The notes under the pieces were generated by a model. That model had not been told where the DNA came from and searched no databases. It saw only the letters and a list, made by a program, of their open reading frames with translations. Source: Marchantia polymorpha subsp. ruderalis (taxonomy: Eukaryota; Streptophyta; Marchantiopsida; Marchantiales; Marchantiaceae). Taken from it: a stretch of 64,000 bases of DNA. Each line of letters begins with the position of its first letter. Position 1 is the stretch's first letter. The translations under genes were made by a program, and so were the position numbers. Of the stretch, positions 32,801 through 41,772 are shown one piece after another. The stretch covers positions 3,435,501-3,499,500 of the forward strand of contig AP031355.1 of the NCBI GenBank assembly GCA_037833965.1. The letters run 5' to 3'.

Positions 32801-32966
32801 ACTCCAAATCACGCGCACTCACTTCTCCCTCAATCAACAAGAAATCTCCTGTGCGACGACGTCGAGAATGTTCCGCAGCCAGCAGATGGATGCGCGCAGC
32901 GCGCACAAGAGTTTGGAATCGCGAATTCAAGAATGGGATGTTCTCCGCCGCCCGGTCGAAGGTCAT
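29826..32966 (-). CDS. LTR-borne ORF (U3 protein), copy in element A
   Basis: Intact 1046-codon frame; the conserved start is the ATG at 32714. It is collinear with the B copies: N-domain, low-complexity middle with one SPVHR unit fewer, acidic patch, coiled coil, basic tail. Most substitutions lie in the low-complexity middle (for example around QQQTEERSD and VHSPSALD), while the N-domain is essentially unchanged, which hints at constraint. B's insertion lies downstream of the frame in A's orientation, beyond the TATA box, and does not interrupt it. Confidence 0.84.
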   Translation of the reverse strand: MTFDRAAENIPFLNSRFQTLVRAARIHLLAAEHSRRRRTGDFLLIEGEVSARDLELRAIRVCRERKKRGQCGSRMSGRANPRNAMTRPSRLRMVPLRLPQNGLRAFEERLIARKLDFLLWGWNYICANMVREWLEPQGPPSRGLRPHVDRWTVQDWAQALGRCAGMPGHLLFDSESIKVTKQEEAQFVELFKTGRSTKNGYRTRDYKDRFRRTLSAALMQLLQPHRACYITLWQVSFVECVIEGTPIHWASILHRVMRQHAFEEKGGTLNHLSPFLINFYRQRNCLTAAELEHFPPLSIDHPGKYVRENEVDTDAEESPTSTPSRRREEGRHTPAARVPRKRRWREESEEEQHQEPSAPIRPRPLCEPYSRPKQKARRLVLPADSADTATIATEIGSASPERREEARTTAGATGHAATSTGERPPTGQGPPELPRAMRTDVPFAHRRASADGRASADRRTQVDVDLRLRVGRSTPPVHRRSPVHRSPVHRTPPHVPPVHRQESPPFQRRKGKEPAEEPPTRHRPSGPDPPAHHAPQFAPSAPGPSSRGDTSRERAEAAPSAGSPPIDAPSAVGPIGQGTSGVRPPAMSPSAIDVRGATPAADKAPANAPAHGPGTAPTDRSREQQQTEERSDCPRDEISMRDAQSNPAQPSSARSPSATDDGDKEDAVDHQQARDGDAARVHSPSALDILATSSEAAAVPSQAAHVDDVQPHSGQSPTQSMATEILHSDDDDGGSTEEMSGAEDTEEEEEEIVGAPAAALSEQVIPLLRYLDRKVDKYADPLQPGSYIELVRRRTRTKVHTSKLLARVDQELRDLKEKHACLWGQYKLNQKFYKHTEKMKDEKLGELTKEQVKVKEALNSEQAQNRILSEELVRQTRLLEQCQLARQADEELIRRLQSECGELRAQRAEAESQLVIIEEDRRKEADRTKVETARRVAHCLKGYAHWEVKAQEKLTLREFELRAAGLLSGDSRSRRKVAKKLDAFLSKAQDTMSALEGEVSAALQRLGLRSRAEDWQGRELVRGSRPRRRRSTGSAECSVAWFRAGV

Positions 32967-34116
32967 GGTCGGCTCTTGGTCGTGAAGAACGTCTCACTTG
33001 ATGGCCGCGCCGGCTGTACGCTGGAACGGTCTTCGCTCTCACGCGCGGCTTCACGCTCCGCCGTCGTCGATTAAACTCTCACGCTCGAATTGGCGGATTT
33101 GAACTCCGCGAGCGTATTACCCTGCGGACATGGGGGCGTAGCGCCGAAGGCGAGTTTTCCGCCTTGCGCGGTACACTTGTTCGTACCGCCCCTCGGCCAA
33201 TCCCCCTCTGCCTTGACGCGTGTGTCCGCATGTCGGACAAAAGTTCAACTCCTGCCTGTGCGCAGGCAGGAGCTTCGGCGGATTCTCCGCCGGTGCGGAA
33301 CTTCATCCTCCTGTGCACAGGCGTTCGCCTGTGCGCAGGCGAATTCCGTGCGCTACGTCGCGCTGGCGCGGAAGGCGTTGACCGTGGTCAGCCGTCTCCG
33401 TCCAGTCTGTCCGTTCCTTGTCTCTTCGTCGGCGCTTCCGCCGCCGCAACTCCGTCCGTCCAAGAGCGCATCCACCCTTCCCGTCCGCATGGTCCGTACC
33501 GATTTGATTACTCTGGCGGCTCTTCCGACGTACGCGGCGCCGCGCTGGCGCGGAAGGTGCCGTACACTTTCTACCTCACAAGGCGCATTTCTAGGGCCCA
33601 AGGCGGATTTTCCGCCGACGCCGAAGTGCCTGTGCACAGGCGACCTGTGCGTAGGCGGACTTCGCGCCTCCCCTAACCCTACTTCGCCTGTGCACAGGCG
33701 AACGCCTTCGTTTCTTCCAATAGCGATAACTCCCTAAGTCCTCATCCGTTCCAAGCGTTCTTGGGCTCGTTGAAATCAGTGCGTCGAGCTCTTTCCAACG
33801 GGATCCTAACTTGGTCAAGGCGCCCGAGGGTTGACCTAATTATGGAGGGTTTCCCTACAGCCGCGGACGCAACCTCCGAAGGCGGGTTTTGCGCCTTGCG
33901 CCGTAGAAATCCTAACTGCAGAGCTCGCAGGGAGGGTGGTGCCTGTCCTTACTGCGGCACCCCAAATCCCAGATTCTACAAGATCCCTCGAGAATCCCCG
34001 CGATCTTCCGGATTCACTCTGTTTTGATGTACCGAAGGCTATTTACAATGCTGCCAGGGTACGGTTTTCCAAAAATGTTTTAATTTCCTCAAAATTGCCA
34101 AAAGTGGGGTACCACA

Positions 34117-34615
34117 CTGCACTCCCTGCGTTTTGTGTGATAGTCGAGGGTGACGTCCACGGCGTACGTAGAGGCTTCGTTCCGAAGTGGGAAGTCCAGT
34201 CCGGGTACCCCCGCTAGTTCCTGGCGGAAGGGCAGTAAAAGCCGGAGTGGGAGGCACTACCTGCAGAACCTCTGAGTGAACTTGTGAGACACTTTCCTCC
34301 TGAAATCCGAAGCGGAGGTCCTGACCGACCTCCGAGTTGTGCTTTTTGCCAGTTTCAGGTGTGTGTGTGTGTGTGTGTGTTGAGTGACCAAGCTGTACCG
34401 TGCATCCTCCGAGCATCCTCCGAGTTGAGATCCTCCTCCGAGTCGAGCCTCCGAGTCGAGCACTGCAGTATTTCTGGGAGTGACAGTCGCCTAGAATTCA
34501 AACTCTACAAAAGTCTGTTAAATGTGACACTTTTACTCTGTGTGTTGCCTCTGTCCCTGTGAGTTCGATCTTTTTACCACCATACTGCAGTTTTAGCCTT
34601 TGGTGGGTTATTACA
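34117..34615 (+). repeat. Remnant of element C 5' LTR
   Basis: Corresponds to 44792-45303 of the 3' LTR. The missing 4376 bp would lie left of element A, consistent with A having inserted here and a later deletion having removed the left side. Contains a (TG)n run and ends GGGTTATTACA. Confidence 0.92.
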
Positions 34616-34637
34616 TAAGGAGCCGACAACTTCTTTT

Positions 34638-34655
34638 TGGCGCCGCTGCCGGGGA
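34638..34655 (+). promoter_or_regulatory. Primer-binding site (tRNA-Asp), element C
   Basis: TGGCGCCGCTGCCGGGGA, one mismatch to the complement of the tRNA-Asp 3' end, 22 bases after the LTR. Confidence 0.85.
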
Positions 34656-34687
34656 CAGTGCGTCAACACCAGAATACTTGAGCAGCA

Positions 34688-34729
34688 ATGCTCGGTGAAT
34701 GTCGACGAGCGATAGTGTGGGAAACCTGA
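34688..34729 (+). CDS. Short upstream frame overlapping gag start, element C
   Basis: Thirteen codons beginning MLGECR and ending TGA, starting 11 bases before the gag ATG. Length and first six residues equal those in A and B although the rest differs. Confidence 0.4.
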   Translation: MLGECRRAIVWET

Positions 34730-37536
34730 GTGCGAGAGCCACACGGAAACTCCGTCGAGAATCAGAAAAAGCCGTGGAAACAAAACGGCGAACTAAAAAG
34801 AAGACTCCCGGTGAGGACTCTGCAGAAAGATCGCCATCACCGACTACTGGAAGACAAAGGCGTTCCAGTTCACCTACCGAGAGCATTGAGCTAACAGTTC
34901 TATTGGACATCCCTCCGACAGGAACTCTTCCTGAGTTTGGCCAACCTAGGATCAGTCCGTCGACAGGATCACCGATGGCAGAACATCAAGCCAATCTCCG
35001 CCAGGCGTTTTCCCAACCTACCACCAAACATTCGTATCCAAGATACATGGGAACGGGCGACGACGATGATGCAGATTCATACATAAAGCTCTTCGAGTCT
35101 GTCTCCATCGCCAATCGTGAGACCAGTGATGAAGACAGACTACGAATCTTTCCTAGCCTGCTACGCAGACGAGCGCGTAGCTGGTACAACCATGAGAGCA
35201 CCGACCCCACTGGCATCCGGACCTGGGCTCAGCTCAAGGAAAAGTTTCTGAGGCGGTTCCGCGAACTCGGATATGACAGTCGAGTTCTGACCCGGCTTCG
35301 AAATCTTCGACGCGAGCGGAAGGAGAATCTTCGAGACTACACTGAGAGATTCCAAGACCTCCTAGATCGAATTCCGAAGACAGGCCCGGGAGAACCATAC
35401 TCGGTACAACAGGCAGTGGATTGGTATGTGACAGGGCTCTCAAGAGAAATGGAGACCTTCTGTAGGAGAGGCAAGACTGACACAATCCAAGATGTGATAG
35501 CTTCCGCGGAGACCTTCGAGACGTCAACCCTTGACACTCGAAGACGCGACCGACGGTCGACGAAGAAGAAGTCGCAAGGCGGACGGCGGAAGAGAAGGAA
35601 CTCGCCTTCCTCGACAGAAGAATCAAGCTCCTCCGAATCAAGTTCTTCCTCGGAAGAGGAAGAGGACTCGTCATCTTCAGAAGAAGAAAGACGGAAGAAG
35701 AAACGCAGTGCGATCAAGAAGAAGGATCGAGGTAAGGGAATCCCAGTGAAGACTCAAGGGGACATCGCAGCCAAGGTAGACAACCTGGTGAAGAATTTTG
35801 CGGACCTGAAAGTTCATGTAGTGGGAGGCCAAGACCGACGTAAATCACCTGCGAGACAACGAGCGAATCTCTGGTGTACTACGTGCGGACAGGTGGGACA
35901 TGCCAACACGGAGTGCATGTCCGCGAGGCCATCTTACCCAGTGAATGCGGTCGAATGGGCACCACAGTGGGAGAACCCCATGTATTATGCTGAGCCGCCT
36001 ATGTATTATGCTGAGCAGGTTGAGGACACCGCCTACTCGGTACAGACAGCTCCAGCTACAACTCCGAACCCACCGGTGCATATACCGCGCTTTGTTCCGA
36101 GGGAAATGGCGGGTACACTCCCACCAAGACGCATGGCACCTCCAGGCAATCACAACCGACCTCGACCACAATTCGATGGTTGCTACAACTGCGGAGACAT
36201 GGGGCATTACGCGCCAAGCTGTCCCCACCCGAGGAAGCCAATGGGGTATTCACCGTTGTGCAGCAATTGCAAGAAGTCCGGACATACAGTAGCCGAATGT
36301 GATCAGCCACAACTCCCTAGGCCAGCCGTGCGTTTCGTATCGACACCTGGCAAGGAAGAGGTGCAGGTCAACCAGGTAGAACTGAGTCTGGACCCAGCTG
36401 AAGAAAACGAAGTATGGCCAGAGGAAGAAGTAATGTGCGGCCGGGTAGAAACCCGAAGTTCGAAGAGGAGAGGAGAAGGCCATGAGGACACTCGCCGCCT
36501 CGAGCGTAGGGAAGAGAGGAGGAAGTCTAAAGAAGTTAGAGAAGGCCAAAGGAGAACGCCAAGTACACCTCCGGCTATGAGAAACACCCAGCCGGAGCAG
36601 AACTCAGAAAAGGCGAACAGGTATTCGGAAGAGTTCCGGACTCGAGATTACCTTCCGGACATTAAAGATGAGGTGAGTCACCTCATCAAGGAAGCACTGG
36701 GCTCACTGGGCGCCGGAATGACATCCGACGACCGAAAGGCGGTTAGGCCCCCTACACCACTTCCGACCGCGAGTACAGGGAAACTTCCGGCTGTGACTCC
36801 CAACACTTCCTACGACATAGTGGAAGACATAGGGAGCCAGAGGGCAAATATTTCCTTCCACCAGTTGTTGGAAGACAATAAGACGTACAGAAGGATGCTG
36901 ATGCTGTCGTTGCGCCGACCACGCAAACCCCGAAAAGAGAAACTTCCGGCTGTGTACAGAGTGGAAGGAGGAGACCTGGGACCTCCAGAGATCGAAGTAG
37001 AGATCGGAGGCTGCGTCATACAGAAGGTACCAGTGGACTCCGGCTCGGGCGTGAATATCATGACCGAGGAGACAGCAAACTCCTTGGGGTTCCAGACCTT
37101 CGAGCCTACATCCCGAGTGTTGCGACTGGCCGATCAAACACGCAGAATGCCACTAGGAATGTTGAGCAATGTGAGAACCAACATTGGAGGAGTGGACTTT
37201 CAACTGTCCTACATAATACTGCAACCTCTGATGAAGAAAGGTTATGATGTGCTGCTTGGCAGACCGTGGCTATACGATGCCAAAGCAAGGTGTGACTGGA
37301 GTAGGAAGAGATTACAGTTCCGTAGCCCTGCGGACCCTCCGACTGTCATTACCGTACCGTGGACCAAGGTACCCCATGAGGGCGAAACACCTTCCACCAC
37401 CTCCGGTTACACAACTGGAGGGGAGACCAGCTCATCATGCACTTCAGAGACCGAAACGTCGGAGGAATTTGTGGGCTACGTCACTTGCTGCTCCATTGAG
37501 GAGGAAGGAGACGAGGTGTATCCGGATGACGAATAG
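34699..37536 (+). CDS. Gag-protease polyprotein of element C
   Basis: Intact 945-codon frame with the same architecture as A: gag domain (SWYNHESTDPTG, LKEKFLRRFRELGYDSR), Ser/Glu/Lys-rich linker, three CCHC knuckles (CTTCGQVGHANTEC, CYNCGDMGHYAPSC, CSNCKKSGHTVAEC), protease DSGSGVN and DVLLGRPWL. The sequence has clearly diverged from A/B, marking a separate subfamily. It ends DDE before UAG. Kept open despite damage to the neighbouring pol. Confidence 0.94.
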   Translation: MSTSDSVGNLSARATRKLRRESEKAVETKRRTKKKTPGEDSAERSPSPTTGRQRRSSSPTESIELTVLLDIPPTGTLPEFGQPRISPSTGSPMAEHQANLRQAFSQPTTKHSYPRYMGTGDDDDADSYIKLFESVSIANRETSDEDRLRIFPSLLRRRARSWYNHESTDPTGIRTWAQLKEKFLRRFRELGYDSRVLTRLRNLRRERKENLRDYTERFQDLLDRIPKTGPGEPYSVQQAVDWYVTGLSREMETFCRRGKTDTIQDVIASAETFETSTLDTRRRDRRSTKKKSQGGRRKRRNSPSSTEESSSSESSSSSEEEEDSSSSEEERRKKKRSAIKKKDRGKGIPVKTQGDIAAKVDNLVKNFADLKVHVVGGQDRRKSPARQRANLWCTTCGQVGHANTECMSARPSYPVNAVEWAPQWENPMYYAEPPMYYAEQVEDTAYSVQTAPATTPNPPVHIPRFVPREMAGTLPPRRMAPPGNHNRPRPQFDGCYNCGDMGHYAPSCPHPRKPMGYSPLCSNCKKSGHTVAECDQPQLPRPAVRFVSTPGKEEVQVNQVELSLDPAEENEVWPEEEVMCGRVETRSSKRRGEGHEDTRRLERREERRKSKEVREGQRRTPSTPPAMRNTQPEQNSEKANRYSEEFRTRDYLPDIKDEVSHLIKEALGSLGAGMTSDDRKAVRPPTPLPTASTGKLPAVTPNTSYDIVEDIGSQRANISFHQLLEDNKTYRRMLMLSLRRPRKPRKEKLPAVYRVEGGDLGPPEIEVEIGGCVIQKVPVDSGSGVNIMTEETANSLGFQTFEPTSRVLRLADQTRRMPLGMLSNVRTNIGGVDFQLSYIILQPLMKKGYDVLLGRPWLYDAKARCDWSRKRLQFRSPADPPTVITVPWTKVPHEGETPSTTSGYTTGGETSSSCTSETETSEEFVGYVTCCSIEEEGDEVYPDDE

Positions 37537-37542
37537 CAACTA
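37534..37542 (+). promoter_or_regulatory. Predicted stop-readthrough site, UAG CAA CUA
   Basis: TAG CAA CTA between protease and pol in one frame. The hexanucleotide differs from A/B at one base yet still fits CARYYA, while the codons that follow have diverged. Confidence 0.62.
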
Positions 37543-40378
37543 GCAGCCGGACTGGGCAGAAGCGAGATCAGTCACACAGAGGGGATTGTTGACCCGAGTG
37601 ATTGCTGCGAACTGCAACTCAGTCCAGGTAAAGGCTTGAAGGTGTCAAGCCAGGTACAAGGAGAAGAGTTGAACAGGGTACAGGCGTTTCTTCGCCAGTA
37701 TGAGGATGTCTTCGCATGGAAGATTGAAGACATGAAAGGCATACCTGCAAGGTATGGAGAGCACAGGATCGACTTGTTGGACGAGGCAGTTCCGGTTCGC
37801 CAACGCCAATACAGGCTCAACCCAAAATATTCATTATTGGTGAAGGACGAAATCGATAAGTACCTGAGCGCAGGAATCATCTACCCGGTACTCAGTAGCG
37901 AGTGGGTGTCGCCTATCGTGATCGTGCCCAAGAAACTGACGGGTAAGATCCGGGTGTGCCAGGACTTCCGAAAGCTGAACGCAGCAACGAGGAAGGACCA
38001 TCACCCTCTTCCTTTCACGGACTCTATTTTGGACCATGTAGCAGGGCATGAATGCTACAGTTTCCTAGACGGATTCTCCGGCTACAACCAGGTGTCCATC
38101 AGGGAACAGGACAAGGACAAAACAACCTTCACGACCGACTGGGGAACCTATGCTTATCACAAGATGCCGTTCGGTCTGTGCAACGCGCCAGCGACGTTCC
38201 AGCGGATGATGACAAACATTTTCCAAGAGCGCCTGAGGAAGTTCCTAGAAATTTTCATCGACGACTTTTGTGTCTTCGGTAAGAGGTCGGACCACCTTAA
38301 CCATCTTCGGCAAACGTTCGACAGATGTAGGGAGAGCAGCTTGTCCTTACACCCTGAGAAATGTTTCTTCTTCATGACCAGCGGAATCCTGCTAGGGCAC
38401 CGAGTTTCGTCCGATGGCATTGCAGTGGATGTAGAGAAGGTGAAGATTATTCTCGAACTGCAGCCGCCAACGAATCTGCGTGAGTTGAGGGCCTTCCTTG
38501 GCCATGTAGGTTATTACAGAAGGTTCATAAATATGTACGCCATCTTGGCAGCCAACCTGACGAAGCTGCTTAAGAAGGAGGAACCCTATGTGTGGGGCAA
38601 AGAGCAACAGCTGGCCTTTGAAACGCTCAAAGCCAAACTGACGACTGCTCCGGTTCTGAGAAGTCCGGATTGGAACAGACCTTTCCATGTCTATGTAGAC
38701 ACGTCGGCATTTGCAATCGGAGTGGTTCTCAGTCAGAAGGACGACAACAAGAAAGACTACCCGATTTACTTCGCGAGTCGTCAGTTGTCAGCAGCAGAGA
38801 AGAAGTACACGACAACTGAGAGGGAGGCGTTGGGAATGGTGTACTCCTGTAAGAAGTTCCGACATTATTTGATCTGCTATGAGTTCGTGTTTCATGTAGA
38901 TCATTACGCCTTACAGCACCTGGTGAAGAAGGCGGATCTGTCCGGACGAATTGCCAGGTAAGTACTACTGCTGCAGGAATTCACCTACACTGTACAGACA
39001 CGGAAAGGCGTTCACCATGAGAACGCGGACTACCTCTCCCGACTATGGACCGAACCCATAGAGGAGGAAGTAGTGGATGATTTTCCCGACGAACAACTTT
39101 TTCAGTTGTCCGCCAGCCATGAGTCCAGGTACGCGGACTTATACAGGTTTCTGCTCACACTCCAATGTCCAGAAGGATTGGATGCGGAGCAGCGCACAAT
39201 CTTTGTTCATAAAGCGGGACCTTACCAGCTTCAACAAGGGGTCTTGTTCAAAAAAAATGGCAGACGAGAGGTTGTGCAGATGTCTAGAGGAGTCCGAAGT
39301 CCCGCGAGTTGTCAAAGCCATGCACACAGAAGACGCTGGTGGTCACTACGCCACCAGAAATACAGTGACCGAAATTGTGAATGCAGGATACTGGTGGCCG
39401 ACGATGTTCAAAGATGTACACGACTACGTTCGCAAATGCGACAGCTGCCAGAGGACGGGAAGGCCGACTCCGACCACGAGATGGCCTCTTACACCAATCA
39501 TGCCATTGGCACCGTTTGAAAAATGGGGGATCGACTTCGTGGGACCAATACAACCAGTCACTAAAGGCACGCGCAGGCGCTACATATTGGTAGCAACAGA
39601 CTATGCGACCAAGATGGTGGAGGCAGAAGCCACAAGGCACGACGACGCAGCCGCAGTAGCACGGTTCCTATTCGAATCAATCATCACACGCTACGGGTGC
39701 CCCCTAGAAATAGTCAGTGACAGGGGGACGCACTTTCTGAATCAGGTGATAGAGAGTTTGACGCGGCACTTCCAGATTAAGCATCGGAAGACTACTCCAT
39801 ACAATCCCAAGGCAAATGGTCTGACAGAGAAGTCCAATGGATTACTCTGTAAGATACTCCTCAAGGTGACTGTAAATCATGCTCATGACTGGGACACCAA
39901 GCTACCGGCCGCCTTATGGGCATATAGAACGGCAGAAAAAGTCACCACCAGGCAAACACCTTACTTTCTAGTTTATGGGCAGCATCCGATTTTACCCATC
40001 GAATTCGAGATACCTACCAAGAGGACCTTAGATCAGAGAAGGCTGGACGCGGAGGAAAGTCAGGCATATCGACTGCAAGAGGTAATGGCACTGGAGGAAA
40101 GACGTCAAGAGGCCGAAGATCGAACAAAGCAATTACAACTCAGGCGGAAGGAGAAGTACGATCGAAGGCTCAAACCAGTACTGCTGGAAAAGGGCGACTT
40201 GGCTCTGTTATACGATAGCAGACATGCTAGATTTCCAGGCAAGCTCCACTTGAGGTGGATGGGACCTTACAAGGTGATAGAAGTTTTCCCAAATGGATCC
40301 ATCCAACTCGCAGAACTGACGGGAGAATGGTTAGGCACCCGCGTGAACGGATGGCGTCTGAAGAAATACCACGTGTAA
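37537..40378 (+). pseudogene. Pol of element C, with nonsense and frameshift
   Basis: Same domain order as B's pol: reverse transcriptase with FIDDF, RNase H, HHCC and D,D35E integrase, ending NGWRLKKYHV. It is broken twice. At 38959-38961, where B has TGG (Trp), C has TAA. Near 39250 a run of eight A replaces a shorter run in B and shifts the frame; the integrase is then open from there to 40378. This copy could not make functional Pol. Confidence 0.93.
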
Positions 40379-40402
40379 ATGTTCGCGTGGGCGCTCACAA
40401 TT

Positions 40403-40415
40403 GAGGAGGGGGGCA
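40403..40415 (+). promoter_or_regulatory. Polypurine tract, element C
   Basis: GAGGAGGGGGG then CA, immediately before the 3' LTR; identical to B. Confidence 0.9.
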
Positions 40416-41772
40416 TGTGGTAACACACTTTTTGTTTTTTTTGCAGAATTTAAACAATTTTAGAAAACTAGTACCAAAGCAGTGTTTGTAGCTAGAGAAG
40501 GGTACGCTAAATAGAGTGGATTGATGAGATCGTCACGAGGGCACAAAGAATCACGTAGTCGGATGTACCAACGCCAACGTCTTCGGCGCCTTCGGCAAAA
40601 GCTCCTTTTTGAGGTGTCTCTACTCACGCGCCTCTAGCGTATAAGGAAGCTACGCTTCCGGCGCAGACACCTCAGGAGGAGGTTTTGCTAAAGACGTCAG
40701 GAGAAGGGCACGGACCTCTAAAGGCATCCGACCATGAGTGCGCCTTCGGCGAAGCGCCGCTAGCGCGGAAAGGGAAAACCTTCATAACAATCGGGATACA
40801 CGGTAGATCCAGTTGGTTGAAGTTGCATTAGAAAGAGCTCGGGACGCTCGTTCTAACGAGTCCAAGAGCGTCGGAGATGGATCAGGAATGGAGAAGTTAT
40901 GAGCGTCGGAAAACTCGTAGCCGGACATGCGCCGTTCGCGCTAGGGTTCACAGCCGGAAAGGATTCCCGTACGCCCTCGGCGATGCGCCTTCGGCGGAAT
41001 CACGCGCTCACAGGAGGAAACCAACTCAGAGTCGGAAGCGCCCTTGGCGGCTGTTCATGGAAGGAAAGCGCCGGTCGGATGTACGCCTCCGACGTGGCGC
41101 TGACGGCCGGATGCGCTGGCATGAGTTGCGCTGACGGATATGCGCCGGCAGCAACGGACGAGGCATAAAGGACAAAATAGGCGGTACGACTGCGCGCCGG
41201 CGTAATTCGCTCCGGCTGGATGTGCGCCTCCAGCAAGGCGCCGACGGATAATGAACGCACCAGCGGCGACACGCCTCCGGTGAAGGACGGGTTAGGAAAA
41301 GACAACAGGGCCGACGTATACCCTGCAGCGGACTCGAGTCCGGAAGGTGGTGGCGGCGGGAGAATTCAACGTTTAAGCATGCGAATGCGCGCAATGCGGA
41401 GACGTGAATTCGCGCATGCAAAGGGCGAACCGTTAAGCCGTATAGCCGGCTGCGTACGTTGCAACCAGTAAGAACGTTGGACGTTCTTGAAATCGGAGAA
41501 GAAAAGACTGCGCTCCAGTCTCATTCTCTCATTCTTGACTTTGCGATTTCCAGTTCCAAGATTACGCGCAAGGGCGGAGCGACCTGCAGTGAGAGTAGAG
41601 AGTGCGGAGACGAGTTGCGCAAGGATCTTGGCGGACCTTGAAAGAATTGTGAGTAGCGATCTTGAACGAGCGCAGAGAGAGTGAGCAGTCAGTGCTTGAG
41701 TGGCCGACGCGCAGTGGCGATTGTGAGAGAGCGAGCGAAAGGGAGAACGTTTGTGTGTGTGCAGGCAACGCA

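Larger units (their letters stand above)
9143..34116 (-). mobile_element. Element A: truncated Ty3/gypsy element with giant coding LTR
   Basis: Read on the minus strand: 5' LTR (34116 down to 29715, then 13116 to 12220), tRNA-Asp primer site, intact gag-protease frame, UAG and the first 52 codons of pol. At 9143 it breaks into unrelated DNA, so the rest of pol, the polypurine tract and the 3' LTR are missing. Element B interrupts the LTR. The LTR begins TGTGGTACCCC and ends GGGTTATTACA; without B and the duplicated AACAC it is about 5.3 kb. It abuts C's LTR remnant at 34117, so A probably inserted into C's 5' LTR, with predicted target duplication CTGCA. Confidence 0.9.
29715..34116 (-). repeat. 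Element A 5' LTR, U3 part
   Basis: The 4.4-kb remainder of A's 5' LTR to the right of B. It ends at 34116 with the reverse complement of TGTGGTACCCC and carries an intact LTR reading frame and TATA box. It is about 5.3 kb long together with 12220-13116. Confidence 0.92.

Noticed and set aside
29710-33074. Region right of B as a separate element
   Set aside because: Orientation, sequence continuity with 12220-13116 and the shared AACAC show it is the rest of A's LTR.
40600-40680. Inverted GAGGTGTCT and AGACACCTC in C's LTR as a transposon
   Set aside because: Short arms within palindrome-rich LTR sequence, with no target duplication.
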